DNA from: an uncultured Pseudomonadales bacterium
Lineage (GTDB): Bacteria; Pseudomonadota; Gammaproteobacteria; Pseudomonadales; Porticoccaceae
Length of the DNA: 64,000 bases
Direction: 5' to 3'
Assembly (NCBI GenBank): GCA_943788445.1
Contig: CALSQH010000003.1
Coordinates: 186,001 to 250,000, forward strand
The translations under genes were made by a program, and so were the position numbers. Below, piece after piece: positions 17,233-25,809 of this stretch. Numbering within the stretch: the stretch's first letter is position 1; the number at the start of each line of letters is the position of its first letter. The notes below the pieces were generated by a model. The model saw only the letters and a list, made by a program, of their open reading frames with translations, was not told the origin of the DNA and did no database searches.

Positions 17233-17466
17233 TCACCTACGGTTCGATGTTGAACCCGTAGGACTAATCCAGTCAGCTCTCTTGATTATCTTTGATAATG
17301 CCGCTGCCGTTCGGCTGTTGCTACAGCTTCACCCTACTGGGCCCTCTCTCAAGTCTCACCTACGGTTCGATGTTGAACCCGTAGGACTAATCCAGTCAGC
17401 TCTCTGTATATCTTCGATCATGCCGCTGCCGTTCGGCTGCTAGAACAGCCTCACCCTACTGGGCCC
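17233..17466 (+). repeat. Two tandem ~112-bp units, each ending with the tRNA 3' sequence
   Basis: Units at 17233-17344 and 17356-17466 both begin TCACCTACGGTTCGATG, followed by a stem (CCTACGG with CCGTAGG), then GACTAATCCAGTCAGCTCTC, a short variable part, CCGCTGCCGTTCGGCTG, and the closing CACCCTACTGGGCCC. The end matches the T-arm and acceptor end of the tRNA (CCTACTGGGCCC). The second unit runs directly into the right-hand integrase-start repeat. No reading frame crosses them convincingly. Confidence 0.85.
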
Positions 17467-17610
17467 ACCATTTAGGTTCATATAAATCAATTAGTTAAAT
17501 GTAATTTCTCTTTCACACGAATCCATATTGGTTCATCAGGTACAGTAGAGGGTACAGTCAATGGCTACACTCATACCCTCCGGCAGTAAAACAAAAGCTG
17601 TCATGCGCAA
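17455..17610 (+). mobile_element. Right copy of the tRNA-end/integrase-start repeat; integrase remnant
   Basis: Matches 12526-12680 at roughly 94 percent by eye. It contains the tRNA end with CCA, the AT-rich leader, the 20-bp word, and an ATG at 17561 followed by MATLIPSGSKTKAVMR. The match stops at ~17610 and the sequence becomes unrelated, so a second integrase gene of the same family has been truncated to its first 16 or so codons. This suggests tandem integrations at the same tRNA with loss of most of the second element. Confidence 0.83.
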
Positions 17611-17671
17611 TTCAACAATCGACAGGATTCAATTTTGACCTACAACTGACAAATCCACCATTACCCCTAAA

Positions 17672-17708
17672 ACAAAAAGGCCTAAATCCAACATTGTAGA
17701 TTTAGACC
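17672..17708 (-). terminator. Intrinsic terminator of the FAS1 gene
   Basis: On the minus strand GGTCTAAATC (17708-17699) and GATTTAGGCC (17688-17679) form a 10-bp stem with one G-U pair and a ten-base loop, followed by TTTTT. It lies 54 bases after the FAS1-protein stop. Confidence 0.72.
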
Positions 17709-17761
17709 ATTAACGCAATTGGCTACTCTATATAGCTATCTGATTTACTGGCTTGGAAATA

Positions 17762-19960
17762 TCAGTTAGTGATCACCGTATCAATCACATGAATCACACC
17801 ATTGGTCGTGTAGATATCCGTGGTTATTACATTTGAACCCTGAACCTGCAGAGACACCTGCTCCTGATTCACTGCCCACCAAACCCCACCAACAGCATCT
17901 CCATTAGTATCACCCGGGGCCAAATCACTCTGGAAAAAATACAGGGGACGACCCAGATAAGCGGCCTGTTTGGAATCGTCATCTCTGGTAATAATACTTA
18001 ATCCGGGAATATTGCCAACCTCATCATCAGTAACTAATACCGGAGGCCATGCGCCTGCACAGCCGCCATTACAGACACTACCGGAGGTTCCAAGATCGTT
18101 ATCGAAAACATATAGCGTAAAACCGGGTTGTGCGCTATTAGTGCCACCGACAAGTATTTCCATTGCACTGTTATAGGCAACTTCGTCATTTGCACCATTG
18201 GCTGTCTGGGCGAAATTGACCAGATCAACGCTAATAGTATCACCACCAGTGGTTTCGACATCCGAGCCATTAGCTGCAAAGGCATTTAGCGCATTGATCT
18301 CAGCGCCAGAGACAACATGCTTTAACAGAACATTGGTCAGCGCCGTGGCATCTGCAAGCAGAGCGTCCAGAGCCGAACTTTCAATCTTTGAAAATGCCTC
18401 ATTAGTCGGCGCAAATACGGTAAAAGTTGCCGACTCATCGGCCAGAGTTGAGATCAGATCAGCCGCTGTAAGCGCATCGACTAGCGTGGAAAATTCTGCA
18501 TTGGAGGTTGCCACATCAACAATACTCATGGTCGGTTCAGCTTTGGCTGACAGTGGCAAAATAACCTGATCAACCACATGGATAACGCCGTTATCTGCGG
18601 TAATATCAGTGAGTGAAACGGCTGATTTATTGACGTATAGAGTCCCGTCAGTGAATGACAGGGATACATCCTGAGTATTGGCAGTGGTGACTATGCTATC
18701 AACCGATTGAGCGATTGTGACTGCCCCGTCCTGAAGAACAGTGGCACCGGGCAGTACATGGTATAAAAGGATTTCTGTGAGGGCTGCGGTATCTGCAAGT
18801 AAGCTATTAATGGTCTCCTGTCCGAGAAGTGCAAAGGCATCATCTGAGGGGGCAAATACCGTGAAGTTTGACTCTGGATCATCGAGCACTGTATCCAGAC
18901 CGGTTGCCTGCAATGCAGCTACTAAGGTGGTGAAATTTCCATTGGCCAGGGCGACATCGACAATAGACATCGCGGGGCCCGGCAATTCAACATCTGCAAC
19001 CACCACCATATCGATCACATGGATCACGCCGTTACTGGCATAGATATCCTTTACAGTTACCGTGGCACCACCAAATAACAGGCTGTTAAGAGCACTGTTA
19101 ATCGAAACCGGAATAGCCACGCCGGAGAGAGTCTCTGCTGACTGGCCATTTAGGGAGAAGGCGGTAGTCGATAGCACTTCAGCTTCCACAACATGCTGCA
19201 AAAGAATATCTGTCAGTACATCCAGATTAGCCAACAAAGCGGCAATAGTTTCTGCATCAATCATGGCAAAAGCTTCATCTGTGGGTGCAAAGACAGTAAA
19301 TGATCGGCTTTCATCAGCCAGTGCAGCATCTAATCCAGTTGTCTGAAGTACTGAAACCAGGGTATCGAAAGAACCGGCCGCAATAGCGGTATCGACAATA
19401 TTCAGGGTTGGCTCTGCTTTATCTGCCAACGGCATTAATACCGCATCAATCACATGGATAATGCCATTGTCTGCCTGGATATCAGTAATTGTTACCGTTG
19501 CGACATTGACTAGCAGGTTATCGCCATCCAGAGATAAACCAACCATATCGCCATTGACCATCTCCACTAGATTACCAGCACTTGCTATTGCAGCAGCGGC
19601 ATCGACTTCTCCACTGATCACGTGGTAGGTAAGAATATCTGTAAGGGTATCCAGGTCGTTGAGTAGTCCATCTATGGTCTCTTGCCCCAGAAGCGCAAAG
19701 GCGTCATCGGTGGGGGCAAATACCGTATAGGATTCACTGGTATCGGAGAGAGTCGCGTCGAGACCCGTGGCCTGAAGAGCCGCAACCAGAGTGGTAAAGC
19801 TGCCATCGGCTACAGCGACATCAACAATAGTTGTGGCTGTAGGTTCCGGGGTGGTATCTATTGGGGTATCTGTCTCATGAATGCTGGTGTTGCTGCTTCC
19901 GCAAGCCTGTAGAAAGAACAGGCTCACAAATGTAATGCTGAATAACTTTAAGGTTTTCAT
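17762..19960 (-). CDS. Lipoprotein with four FAS1 (fasciclin) domains and a nested secreted-repeat domain
   Basis: The 732-residue protein has a signal peptide with lipobox LQAC (Cys 20) and an acidic, Thr/Pro-rich linker. Four FAS1 domains follow at about 43-182, 185-330, 331-476 and 477-732; each shows xIVDxAxxxxxFxTLVxAL, FTVFAPTxxAF (H1 motif) and GVIHVIDxV (H2 motif). The fourth is interrupted at ~580-700 by a different module with YVFDNDLG, CNGGCAGAWPPVL and GRPLYFF, the pattern of the COG4315/PF03640 secreted-repeat lipoproteins. Its FAS1 ending resumes at TNGVIHVIDTVI. FAS1 proteins act in adhesion and surface contact; the nested module has no established role. AGGGA lies seven bases before the ATG. 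It appears monocistronic with its own terminator. Confidence 0.9.
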   Translation of the reverse strand: MKTLKLFSITFVSLFFLQACGSSNTSIHETDTPIDTTPEPTATTIVDVAVADGSFTTLVAALQATGLDATLSDTSESYTVFAPTDDAFALLGQETIDGLLNDLDTLTDILTYHVISGEVDAAAAIASAGNLVEMVNGDMVGLSLDGDNLLVNVATVTITDIQADNGIIHVIDAVLMPLADKAEPTLNIVDTAIAAGSFDTLVSVLQTTGLDAALADESRSFTVFAPTDEAFAMIDAETIAALLANLDVLTDILLQHVVEAEVLSTTAFSLNGQSAETLSGVAIPVSINSALNSLLFGGATVTVKDIYASNGVIHVIDMVVVADVELPGPAMSIVDVALANGNFTTLVAALQATGLDTVLDDPESNFTVFAPSDDAFALLGQETINSLLADTAALTEILLYHVLPGATVLQDGAVTIAQSVDSIVTTANTQDVSLSFTDGTLYVNKSAVSLTDITADNGVIHVVDQVILPLSAKAEPTMSIVDVATSNAEFSTLVDALTAADLISTLADESATFTVFAPTNEAFSKIESSALDALLADATALTNVLLKHVVSGAEINALNAFAANGSDVETTGGDTISVDLVNFAQTANGANDEVAYNSAMEILVGGTNSAQPGFTLYVFDNDLGTSGSVCNGGCAGAWPPVLVTDDEVGNIPGLSIITRDDDSKQAAYLGRPLYFFQSDLAPGDTNGDAVGGVWWAVNQEQVSLQVQGSNVITTDIYTTNGVIHVIDTVITN

Positions 19961-20163
19961 TTCGTTTCCCTCGAGTTCTTATAATCATTATTTTTGTTTT
20001 CCAGTTACGCCTGAAAAATCACTCCAGATCACAGGGGTAATTCAGGCGAGTAAATCTAAGGGAAATCAAACTGGTAATTCAGAACTGATATAGGGAGATA
20101 AAAATCAGCCTAATTGAGGGTTGCAGACCAATTATGGCTTTGGATTCAAAGCTATAGAGCGCC

Positions 20164-20195
20164 AAAAAAAGCCCCTTTGTAAAAAGGGGCTTTTT
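20164..20195 (-). terminator. Strong symmetric terminator
   Basis: GCCCCTTT (20171-20178) and AAAGGGGC (20183-20190) form a perfect 8-bp stem with a GTAA loop, flanked by A7 and T5. It ends the outer-membrane gene read from 21277 and could work in both directions. Confidence 0.92.
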
Positions 20196-20221
20196 GTAGA
20201 TTTTAAGCTAGACCGCAAGAT

Positions 20222-21277
20222 TTAAAATGCTTTCTGGTACCCAAGAATAAATTGATAATCTGTATCCATCTGCAGATTATTCTTCTCTTGCTGGATAGGC
20301 TTGATCAACTCCAATCCAAATCTGTCACTTTTCCCGGGAAGAATATGGGTCAAGAAATTTACACCCAGTGCAAAATGTACTTCTCTGCCGCCATAATTTT
20401 CCGGATTTGCGGTTTGAACTGGCGCGCTAATCATAGGATTAGAACCAGATATTTTATCCTGATGAACAAACTTCAATCTTGAAGAAAAAGAAACAAATTT
20501 ATTGAGCTCATACTGCAACCATGTATTGAGCTCAATTTGATCCCCAAACGACCAGTCATTATCGGAGATCACAAACTTCCCTCTCAACTGATTGCCCCAG
20601 ACTACCTTTTCACTTAATGCTTTCACGTTAGTGATACCCAGCACCAATTTAACAGTGTCATCACCAGCTTGCATGCCGTAGGGTAGGATCATTTCCATGT
20701 TCATACCCATTGGGGTTAGAACAACATCTTTAGCCTTATTGTCACCGATAGATTGTTGTACAGTGACTTCCCCGTGCCATCTGGAGGTATCTGTCTCCTG
20801 CAGCTTGATCAGGGCACCCAGAGAAATATCGGAGATATCGCTGGAAGAAGTACTGAAGCTGCCTATAAGGTTACGACCCATCATTGGCTCATAGCTGTTG
20901 AGGGTCATATCTTTAGACATAGACATAACCATTGCCATCAGAGTAACTCTGTCAGAGGGCGCATACATGGCGCCAATCATGGTCATTTTCATATCCATCT
21001 CTGTTGGCACTACGGAAAGATTTTCGGGCATATCTCCAAGGGGATTTGGCATCGCCAGAATCTGTGAATTCGAGATACTCTTGCCATCGAGAAGATTACC
21101 GCTCATATCCATATAGCCCTGACGGACAGATATCATCGATTCGCCTTTCTTATGATAATGGTCTGCCATTACCCCTATGGGTGCATGGTCAATTGCCCTT
21201 GCACCAGAATCAGCGTATGCAAATAACGTAAAACTGGAAAAACTTAACAATATTAGAAAAGATGTTATTGCCTGCAT
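20222..21277 (-). CDS. Methionine-rich predicted outer-membrane protein
   Basis: A 351-residue exported protein with signal peptide (cleavage near AYADSGA) and a barrel-like strand pattern ending YQFILGYQKAF. It begins the mature part with HAPIGVMADHYHKKGESMIS and contains many Met and His residues: VRQGYMDMSGN, MDMKMTMIGAMYAPSDRVTLMAMVMSMS and MGMNMEMILPYGMQ. This matches a family usually annotated only as transporter or MetA-pathway-like outer-membrane protein. Met/His clusters suggest copper or silver contact, which is inference. It is divergent from the octaheme cytochrome gene, and the shared 167-base gap carries repeated TGTCGCA words. Confidence 0.72.
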   Translation of the reverse strand: MQAITSFLILLSFSSFTLFAYADSGARAIDHAPIGVMADHYHKKGESMISVRQGYMDMSGNLLDGKSISNSQILAMPNPLGDMPENLSVVPTEMDMKMTMIGAMYAPSDRVTLMAMVMSMSKDMTLNSYEPMMGRNLIGSFSTSSSDISDISLGALIKLQETDTSRWHGEVTVQQSIGDNKAKDVVLTPMGMNMEMILPYGMQAGDDTVKLVLGITNVKALSEKVVWGNQLRGKFVISDNDWSFGDQIELNTWLQYELNKFVSFSSRLKFVHQDKISGSNPMISAPVQTANPENYGGREVHFALGVNFLTHILPGKSDRFGLELIKPIQQEKNNLQMDTDYQFILGYQKAF

Positions 21278-21352
21278 ATGCGTATCTCTTTTGGTTTTTT
21301 AAAAAAAGGAAAAAAGTAAGCAGCAATTTTACCAACAGCGAATAGCTGGCAA

Positions 21353-21391
21353 TATGTGACAAATTGTCGCACTTAGCTAAAATATGTCGCA
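21353..21391 (+). promoter_or_regulatory. Candidate operator with TGTCGCA repeats
   Basis: TGTGACA (21355-21361) faces TGTCGCA (21365-21371) as an imperfect inverted pair, and a second TGTCGCA lies at 21385-21391, exactly 20 bp from the first. Two helical turns of spacing in a divergent promoter gap is what a dimeric regulator's site array would look like. No regulator is assigned. Confidence 0.3.
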
Positions 21392-21444
21392 GCATTAAAT
21401 AAACAGCATTAACAACAAAATAATAAGGTTGTAAAAACTCTGAT

Positions 21445-23667
21445 ATGTCTTACAGACCTGTAATTTCCATCGCTATTATTTCGCTTACCAGTTTAGTTTT
21501 TTGCGGCTGGCTGCTTTTTAGTGGGAATCCTGACCTGCCGGCAGAGAAAATAGTCCAGATTCCTATCAGCTTCAGTGAAAAGCAGAGCTATATGGGCACC
21601 CAGAGATGCGCCGAATGTCATCAAAAGCAGTATCAGGATTGGATGGGGTCACACCATGACCAAGCCATGCAGCACGCCTCCGAATCGACCGTTAAAGGGG
21701 ACTTTAATAACACCACATTTAACAACGATAGAAACAACGCTCTGTTTTTCAAAAAAGCGAATGACTTCTATGCACGGTTAGCGGGTAGTAGAAATCAAGT
21801 CGAGGATTACAAAATCCTCTACACCTTTGGTACCGAGCCACTGCAACAATATCTGGTCTCCTTTCCGAATGGTCGACTGCAACAATTACCGGTTGCTTGG
21901 AATACCCAGACACAGACGTGGTTTGATCCACAGCCAGAATTAAAGGCTCAGGCTGATGAGTGGGTGCACTGGACTCAGGGCGCTAAGAATTGGAACAGTA
22001 TGTGTGCCGATTGCCACAGCAGTAATGTAGAGAAGAATTTCAATGCCGTCGAGAATAGCTATAACACGCGTATTTCAGAACTAAATATTGGCTGCGAATC
22101 CTGCCATGGCCCTGGCGAAAAACATCTACAAGCCGTCGAAGCTGTAACATTTAAACCCGGCATCGATAATCCCCATATAGATATGATGGCCAATGAGAAT
22201 CCACAGGTTGTGGTAGATAAATGCGCTCGCTGTCACGCACGCCGCCAGCAACTAACCGCTAAATTTGAACATGGCAGCAGTCAGTTACTCGACCATTATT
22301 TACCCGCTGTATTAACCCCTCCGCTGTATCACAGTGATGGGCAAATATTGGATGAGGTATTTGTTTATGGCTCTTTTCTGCAAAGCAAAATGTATCAGTC
22401 AAATGTAGGTTGCGTTGACTGTCATGAACCTCATAGCGGAAAATTGAAAGCGGAAGGAAACCAACTCTGTGTCGGCTGCCACAGCAGTGAGCAATTCGAT
22501 ACGCCAGAGCATCATCACCACAGTGCAGTGAATAAGCACTCTGGCAATCAATCTTCTGGAGATAAGTGCATTGACTGTCATATGCCCGGACGTCTCTACA
22601 TGGGCAATGATTATCGCCGCGACCACAGCTTTCGCATTCCTCGCCCCGACTTAAGTGTCGCTCATAACACGCCCAATGCCTGCAATGATTGCCATACTGA
22701 AGAGAGTACAGCCTGGGCCGCTGCTGCAGTAGAAAAATGGTTTGGCGAACAACGACCTAGGCATTTTTCTGAAATACTCACTCAGGCGACGAGTAATCGC
22801 GGCGCATCGATTAATCCCCTAACCGCCCTATTAAATAATCGCTTTCAGCCGGCTATTGCCCGCGCCACTGCCGCGTCAAATCTTGCTGCCAGTATATCGA
22901 TTCCATCCGTTGAACGCGCCCTAACCATTGCCACTGCTGACCAGAGCGCATTGGTCAGAACCTTAGCCACTCAGGCCCTAAGCGAAAGCGCCAACAAGAT
23001 CGAACCTCTACTTATATTACTTAACGACCGAGTTCGCGCTGTGCGTATTGCCGCGGCACAGGCCTTGATTGATGTGCCTAAGGGGCAGATTCCCGCTATT
23101 AATAGAGAAGCCTATTTGGCTGCCAATCGCGAGTATCAAGCCTCACTGCAAATCAATGCAGACTTACCCACCGGTCGCTACCAGATTGCAGTTGATCAAC
23201 ACCGTCGCGGCAATTTAGAGAAGGCTGCAGTGGGCTATTTAGAAACATTGGCCATCGATAATCATTTTACTCCCGCACGATTAAATCTCGCTCAACTTTA
23301 CTATTCACAGCAGAAACTGACAGAGGCTGAAAATCTTTACAGAATTATAATTGCACAGCAACCCAACGCTAGCGATGCGCACTATTCCCTAGGTTTATTA
23401 ATGGCTGAACAGGGTAACTTTAAGCAGGCGGCTATCTCGTTAGAGAACGCCGCTGTAACCGGCAATAATCCGCGCGCCTGGTACAATCTTGCAATACTTT
23501 ACCAGCAGCGCGGTAGGGTTTTGGAGGCTGAAAAAACCTATCTAAAGGCGCTGGAACTAGCGCCAAAGAATCCTCAATTTATCGATGGTCTGGTAAGTCT
23601 TTATGCCCAGCAACAGCAATGGGATAAAGCACGACAACTAAAAATGACGATTGAGTATTCAAACTAG
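21445..23667 (+). CDS. Octaheme c-type cytochrome with HEAT-like and TPR repeats
   Basis: The 740-residue protein starts with a single membrane anchor or signal (residues ~6-26). Eight CxxCH haem sites follow between residues 55 and ~417: CAECH, CADCH, CESCH, CARCH, CVDCH, CVGCH, CIDCH and CNDCH. The pattern resembles cytochrome c554/multihaem nitrite-reductase relatives. Residues ~445-560 look like HEAT-type helical repeats (SALVRTLATQALSE, VRAVRIAAAQALID). From ~575 to the end are TPR repeats (LPTGRYQIAVDQHRRGNLEKA, PASDAHYSLGLLMAEQGNF-like units). It probably acts in the periplasm as an electron carrier or reductase with a protein-interaction tail. The substrate is unknown; no partner quinol dehydrogenase is adjacent. 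Confidence 0.88.
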   Translation: MSYRPVISIAIISLTSLVFCGWLLFSGNPDLPAEKIVQIPISFSEKQSYMGTQRCAECHQKQYQDWMGSHHDQAMQHASESTVKGDFNNTTFNNDRNNALFFKKANDFYARLAGSRNQVEDYKILYTFGTEPLQQYLVSFPNGRLQQLPVAWNTQTQTWFDPQPELKAQADEWVHWTQGAKNWNSMCADCHSSNVEKNFNAVENSYNTRISELNIGCESCHGPGEKHLQAVEAVTFKPGIDNPHIDMMANENPQVVVDKCARCHARRQQLTAKFEHGSSQLLDHYLPAVLTPPLYHSDGQILDEVFVYGSFLQSKMYQSNVGCVDCHEPHSGKLKAEGNQLCVGCHSSEQFDTPEHHHHSAVNKHSGNQSSGDKCIDCHMPGRLYMGNDYRRDHSFRIPRPDLSVAHNTPNACNDCHTEESTAWAAAAVEKWFGEQRPRHFSEILTQATSNRGASINPLTALLNNRFQPAIARATAASNLAASISIPSVERALTIATADQSALVRTLATQALSESANKIEPLLILLNDRVRAVRIAAAQALIDVPKGQIPAINREAYLAANREYQASLQINADLPTGRYQIAVDQHRRGNLEKAAVGYLETLAIDNHFTPARLNLAQLYYSQQKLTEAENLYRIIIAQQPNASDAHYSLGLLMAEQGNFKQAAISLENAAVTGNNPRAWYNLAILYQQRGRVLEAEKTYLKALELAPKNPQFIDGLVSLYAQQQQWDKARQLKMTIEYSN

Positions 23668-23677
23668 TGCTTAAAGT

Positions 23678-23710
23678 CTATATATCTAAACTCTACATAT
23701 CTAAACTCTA
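23678..23710. repeat. 15-bp tandem repeat at the phoA stop
   Basis: CTATATATCTAAACT (23678-23692) and CTACATATCTAAACT (23693-23707) are adjacent near-identical units. A third unit begins CTAC, whose CTA (23708-23710) is the phoA stop codon on the minus strand. No terminator is seen between the convergent cytochrome and phosphatase genes. Confidence 0.8.
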
Positions 23711-25330
23711 CTTCAGCGCAGACGTGGCTTGGTCAAATAAATTACCGGCGTAATTTATCACATGGAAAATAATACTCTGCTCATTAGTGCCGGTTACCAG
23801 ATGGGCTCCGGGGCCTGTGGCATAGATCGCCACATCCTCGCCACCATGGGTCTCGGATTTTCTTGGCACCAATGCCTCCTGATGAAATCCGGCAGCCTGA
23901 GTATCTACCTTGGTTAAGTCCTGACGACCTGCTGCAGGCCCGCTATGATAGGCATGATCAGCATCGGTCTCGGCGGCCAGATTCCTAAACCCCAAACCAT
24001 TGGCATAGCCCAGCGAAGTGTATGGCAAGCCGTCAGCCGCCAGTGCCGGCTTATCTGAGCCCACATTAACCACCTTACCCAGAATCGGATTACCCCGTTT
24101 TGGATAACCCGCCATAGTAAACACATGGCTGTGATCTGCTGTAACAATAATCAATGTTTCCTCTGCTTTAGTCCCATCAACTGCAGACTGAACCGCACGT
24201 GATAGCTCAATAGTGTCGTTTAGCGCAGTGAACGCGCTGCCGGCATGATGGCCGTGATCGATTCTGCCCGATTCAACTACCAGCAAGAAACCACGGCTAT
24301 TATTGTCGAGAATTTCAATCGCTTTGGCGGTCATTTCAGACAGTGATGGCTCACCACTAATATCATTTTTACGATCAGCTGCGTAGCGCATATGAGATTC
24401 ACTAAACAGGCCAAAAAGCTGTTTGGTGGTCTCGCTATCAACCCCATCAAAACCGCTCTGGTCATCAATATAGACTCCAGCTGGGTAGAGTCGTATCCAC
24501 TCTTCAACCAAATTTCGACCGTCGCTGCGATCGCCTTCTATCTCGCTATCAGCATCCGCACTATTGGCGGATTTAAGATTGGGTAAAAAATGACGGCGAC
24601 CACCACCCATAACTACTTCGATGCCATCAATATCTGCCGTGGCGTATTTGCGTTGAAGGTTGGCTTTGAAATTAATCAGCTGCGCAGCGATATCTTCGCA
24701 ACCAGAAGTGACTGCAGCAGCGGGTAGCTTTGAATTATCTTCCCAGTTGCGTTCAGGGGATTTGGCGTAGGTCGCCGCAGGTGTTGCATGGGTAACCCGC
24801 GCAGTAGTCACAATACCCGTGGATAGACCCGCAATTTCAGCTAACTCAAGGGCAGTGAAAACCTGATTACCCGCAACCGAGCCACAGTCTCCGCGAACAG
24901 CACCCTCATCGAGCCCAATCACACCGTTATCGGTTTTAACACCACTGATCATTGCCGTCATGGTGCCTGCAGAATCCGGCGTTTGTGCATCGACGGTATA
25001 GGTTTTAGAAAGACCGACAAAGGGGAATTTCCCAAAACTAAGGCTATTTTCTTCGCCGAGCATGCCTCTCTGCTGACCGTCGAGAATACGTGCGGCGGTA
25101 ACCGTCGACACACCCATGCCATCGCCCACAAATAGAATAATATTCTTTGCCGAACCGGCTTCAGTCGCTATGCGCTGAATCTGACTATTAGTCTGCGCAA
25201 CCGCAGCGGCTGATTCTTTATACCAACTATTATTCGTCGTACTGAGTAATCCAGTTTTTCCATCGGCAGCAACAAGGTTGCCACTTGTGAGCAATGCAAA
25301 AATATAGGCAGGCAGGGCTAATTTCATCAT
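23708..25330 (-). CDS. Alkaline phosphatase (PhoA family)
   Basis: The 540-residue secreted enzyme hydrolyses phosphomonoesters in the periplasm. It has a signal peptide ending near NLVAADG, the metal-binding IILFVGDGMG, the nucleophile serine in TPDSAGTMTAMISG, ESGRIDHGHHAG and IIVTADHSHVF (zinc ligands), and the C-terminal SETHGGEDVAIYATGP. All expected active-site elements are present. Length is longer than E. coli PhoA (~470), with a loop of ~50 residues around 250-310. Start is ATG at 25330, with a second ATG directly after it. No Pho box is recognisable; an XRE regulator gene lies just upstream on the same strand. Confidence 0.92.
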   Translation of the reverse strand: MMKLALPAYIFALLTSGNLVAADGKTGLLSTTNNSWYKESAAAVAQTNSQIQRIATEAGSAKNIILFVGDGMGVSTVTAARILDGQQRGMLGEENSLSFGKFPFVGLSKTYTVDAQTPDSAGTMTAMISGVKTDNGVIGLDEGAVRGDCGSVAGNQVFTALELAEIAGLSTGIVTTARVTHATPAATYAKSPERNWEDNSKLPAAAVTSGCEDIAAQLINFKANLQRKYATADIDGIEVVMGGGRRHFLPNLKSANSADADSEIEGDRSDGRNLVEEWIRLYPAGVYIDDQSGFDGVDSETTKQLFGLFSESHMRYAADRKNDISGEPSLSEMTAKAIEILDNNSRGFLLVVESGRIDHGHHAGSAFTALNDTIELSRAVQSAVDGTKAEETLIIVTADHSHVFTMAGYPKRGNPILGKVVNVGSDKPALAADGLPYTSLGYANGLGFRNLAAETDADHAYHSGPAAGRQDLTKVDTQAAGFHQEALVPRKSETHGGEDVAIYATGPGAHLVTGTNEQSIIFHVINYAGNLFDQATSALK

Positions 25331-25403
25331 GATGTATCCATGTAATTTTGAAACTGAAATCTTAGGCTTGGATTATGACAGTAGTGAGAGTGAGATTGAA
25401 AAA

Positions 25404-25727
25404 TTAGTCGAAATGCAACAACTCATCAATATCAAGATTGTGCGCTTTGGCAATCTTGAACAGTTGCCAGAGAGAGACTATAGCTGTGGGGTCCTGTTCC
25501 ATACGCTGATATTGACGAACTGACAGTTCGTATTCAGCCATATCTTCTTGGACAAGATTTCGTTTATTGCGCAACGTCACTATGCGTTCTTGCAGTTTTT
25601 CTTGAAACTGTAAAAATTCATCGTAGTAGATTGAATCTGCATTTGGGCGTTGCATAACAGTTTGCTCAAATTCCTCTTGACCTTTCTCGCCAAGCTTGGC
25701 ATATTCAAAATTAGAGAAACACGCCAT
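25404..25727 (-). CDS. XRE-family helix-turn-helix regulator
   Basis: A short protein whose C-terminal half is an HTH_XRE domain: ERIVTLRNKRNLVQEDMAEY, ELSVRQYQRMEQ and LFKIAKAHNLDIDELLHF. The N-terminal half contains LGEKGQEEFEQTVMQ and lacks a recognised domain. I place the start at ATG 25727 (107 residues); an in-frame TTG at 25757 has no ribosome-binding site. It could be an antitoxin, but no toxin-like gene is next to it. It ends 73 bases upstream of phoA on the same strand. A 13-bp perfect palindrome upstream (25780-25809) is a natural candidate for its own operator. Confidence 0.7.
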   Translation of the reverse strand: MACFSNFEYAKLGEKGQEEFEQTVMQRPNADSIYYDEFLQFQEKLQERIVTLRNKRNLVQEDMAEYELSVRQYQRMEQDPTAIVSLWQLFKIAKAHNLDIDELLHFD

Positions 25728-25779
25728 GCCTGACGTGTACCCAGTATGGCGAAACAAGGAATTGTTTTATGTTGCAACA

Positions 25780-25809
25780 AACTTGGAAGTTCTGTTGAAC
25801 TTCCAAGTT
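25780..25809. promoter_or_regulatory. Perfect 13-bp inverted repeat upstream of the XRE gene
   Basis: AACTTGGAAGTTC (25780-25792) and GAACTTCCAAGTT (25797-25809) are exact reverse complements around TGTT. There is no T-run on either side, so it is not a standard terminator. It lies in the divergent gap between the XRE gene and the Cys-rich lipoprotein gene. Either a regulator operator or an mRNA hairpin would fit. Confidence 0.7.

Noticed and set aside
25329..25523. Plus-strand 64-codon frame divergent from phoA
   Set aside because: It lies on the opposite strand of the XRE gene, has no ribosome-binding site and matches no family.
25404..25727. Toxin-antitoxin pair
   Set aside because: The XRE protein alone could be an antitoxin, but neither neighbour (alkaline phosphatase, exported lipoprotein) resembles a toxin.
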